DNA of 31,611 bases from Nemertoderma westbladi. Its lineage: Eukaryota; Xenacoelomorpha; Nemertodermatida; Nemertodermatidae. Under the pieces are notes generated by a model. It was not told where the DNA came from and ran no database searches. It saw only the letters and a program-made list of their open reading frames with translations. Each line of letters opens with the position of its first letter. The first letter of the stretch is position 1. The position numbers and the translations under genes are program-made. The stretch is taken from assembly GCA_032718475.1 (NCBI GenBank), contig JAUCBJ010001924.1, forward strand, positions 1-31,611, written 5' to 3'. Of this stretch, positions 30,318 through 31,611 are shown piece after piece.

Positions 30318-31051
30318 ATGGCGGAGAAGATGTATAAGGAGTTACGTCAGGGATTCACGCAGGAGCAGGAGCACCAGGCGCCATTTAATCGATATGGAGC
30401 TAAAAACTTTAACGTGTTTGGAGTTGAGAGTATGGCTAGGAGTACGGCAAGCTCGCTAAGTCCAAGGCGGATCCGAATGTTACGCGACAGCGATTGGACG
30501 CTTATAACAAAAGAGCGGAGGAGTTACGCGCGGAGTTCAATGCATTGTACCCCTACGATGCGTTATGCGACGCCAGCGACATTTGCGAGGATCCAGACAC
30601 GGAGATACGCCGATTATATCACATGCTGCAATATTTGACGGCGAGTGAACCCTTGCCTGCAGCTAGGGACGAATTCGATGGAATGCATCTTTATAGACGC
30701 GCTCGAGGAGCGGATCCAGAGACCAAGGACGCGTTCTCCATTTATAAACTGTTCTATAAATGTGGAGGATGTATGCGCGAGCAAGACAACGCGATTCCTA
30801 TGCGCTTGAACTCGGAGAACCCCGAGCCGATATTAGCACGTTGTTCATACCACCAAAGTCTGCATTACCAAGAAGGCGGATACCCTTTGACGAATCCGTA
30901 CCACTCGTTTAAGATGAGTGGACCGAACGCGGGCGAGATTGTTGTTTATGAACCCAAATTAGTCCAAGCTAAATATATCGCCGATATTACAGAATCAATG
31001 AAGTTTTACACGCGCCACAACAGGTGGGTTACTATAATTAAGTATCAGTGA
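30318..31051 (+). pseudogene. Unrecognised protein gene, one frameshift, about 244 codons
   Basis: ATG 30318 opens MAEKMYKELRQGFTQEQEHQ and stays sensible to about 30445. A shift to another frame near 30448 then gives KLAKSKADPNVTRQRLDAYN and an open run to TGA at 31049. The second part has a helical region (KRAEELRAEFNALYP), an acidic Cys stretch, and CGGCMREQDNAIPMRL followed by CSYHQ, which could form a Cx2C-Cx2H metal site. I do not recognise the family. It starts ATGGCGGAGA, exactly like the zinc-knuckle gene at 16064, and like it lies downstream of a BEL/Pao pol on the same strand. The frameshift may be a real break or a sequencing error; no homopolymer lies at it. Confidence 0.5.
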
Positions 31052-31611
31052 TAATCTGGACAATTGCATCAGATTTGTGTGTGGTCATACCTCTGACTTA
31101 CTAAATAATTAATATGGCGATATTTCAGACCATTATTATAAGCAAAGCTCTTATTATTAATTACATCACTATTAAGAGTTGTCACAAATTGAATACTGTA
31201 GTGATATCAATATAATTAGACCAAAGACTTGTCACAATACGTTTCCTCTAAAGGGAAACACAATCACCAGACTTGAGTTCTTACAGAATTAATTAGTCAG
31301 TCATTTACTTGTTATACTGTGTTGCCACACCCCCCCCCCCCCCCCCCCCCCCGGTTTCATATCTCAGTTAAATACAATAGATAATCAAATACCGTATTGA
31401 ACTAAGTGAAATATAGAGCAAATCAATACATCGAAGGGAGAAAGGGTAAAAAAACAGATACGCCAGAGCGGCCTTCGTTGAAGGTACACTAGCGCCACCC
31501 CGCTCAGTGTATCAGACCGGACATTTTGCCTTCATTTAGCATGGTTTTTAAGTAACAGGAAGTCAGGAAGTCACAATATATGAAAATTGAGAGTGAAACA
31601 ACGTCTTTTTT
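31052..31611. other. AT-rich end of window
   Basis: No coding pattern. It contains the 23-C run at 31330-31352. Confidence 0.45.
31330..31352 (+). repeat. Poly-C run (23 C)
   Basis: The longest homopolymer in the window, preceded by CCACA and followed by GG. Confidence 0.9.

Overview
The window looks like repeat-rich nuclear DNA from an invertebrate animal. The evidence is one spliced-gene exon of the animal galactose-3-O-sulfotransferase family, a decayed member of an expanded invertebrate gene family, a non-LTR (LINE) retrotransposon tail, and three BEL/Pao-type LTR retrotransposon copies. There are no bacterial-style operons, Shine-Dalgarno-led gene strings, rRNA or CRISPR arrays. I cannot name the species. 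Gene calls rest on motif recognition by eye; no database search was run.

Left part (1-8,975). A decayed gene runs on the minus strand from 2893 off the left edge. Next is a minus-strand BEL/Pao gag-protease fragment (element A, about 3205-4860). Then comes an intact terminal exon of a Gal3ST-like sulfotransferase (5268-5910, plus strand). It is followed by a roughly 1.2 kb fold-back element (6616-7797) whose right arm is interrupted by a LINE reverse-transcriptase tail, and then AT-rich spacer with tandem repeats.

Middle part (8,976-18,820). Element B is a plus-strand BEL/Pao element: coiled-coil and Asn-rich N-terminal gag region, a 57-bp coding repeat, then gag-protease, reverse transcriptase, RNase H and integrase (10246-14771). 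It has four in-frame stops and one frameshift. RT and integrase have also each lost the centre of the catalytic domain without loss of frame. Downstream lie a tandem array of double hairpins (about 14925-15545) and a broken gene of about 820 codons with three Cys-x2-Cys zinc-knuckle-like motifs (16064-18542), similar to element B in base composition. A and B belong to one subfamily.

Right part (18,543-31,611). About 3 kb without genes leads into element C (21562 to about 29790), a second and distinct BEL/Pao lineage. It has a long coiled-coil gag, a gag zinc-knuckle region, a 14-G run at the gag-protease junction, an RT lacking its N-terminal half, RNase H, a linker of roughly 35 Pro-Asp tetrapeptide repeats, and an integrase that keeps D, D and E but is frameshifted. 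A poly(A)-signal hairpin follows in the probable 3' LTR. An unrecognised frameshifted ORF (30318-31051) and a 23-C run close the window.

Most striking: a 20-bp near-palindrome, GGAAGGCTTGCGAGCCTACC, occurs five times exactly and once in part between 22.2 and 30.0 kb and was not noticed elsewhere. It is open in all three forward frames, is used in all three, and two copies flank the site where element C has lost part of RT. No complete LTR pair was found, so none of the elements can be shown to be whole, and B and C cannot be autonomous as they stand.
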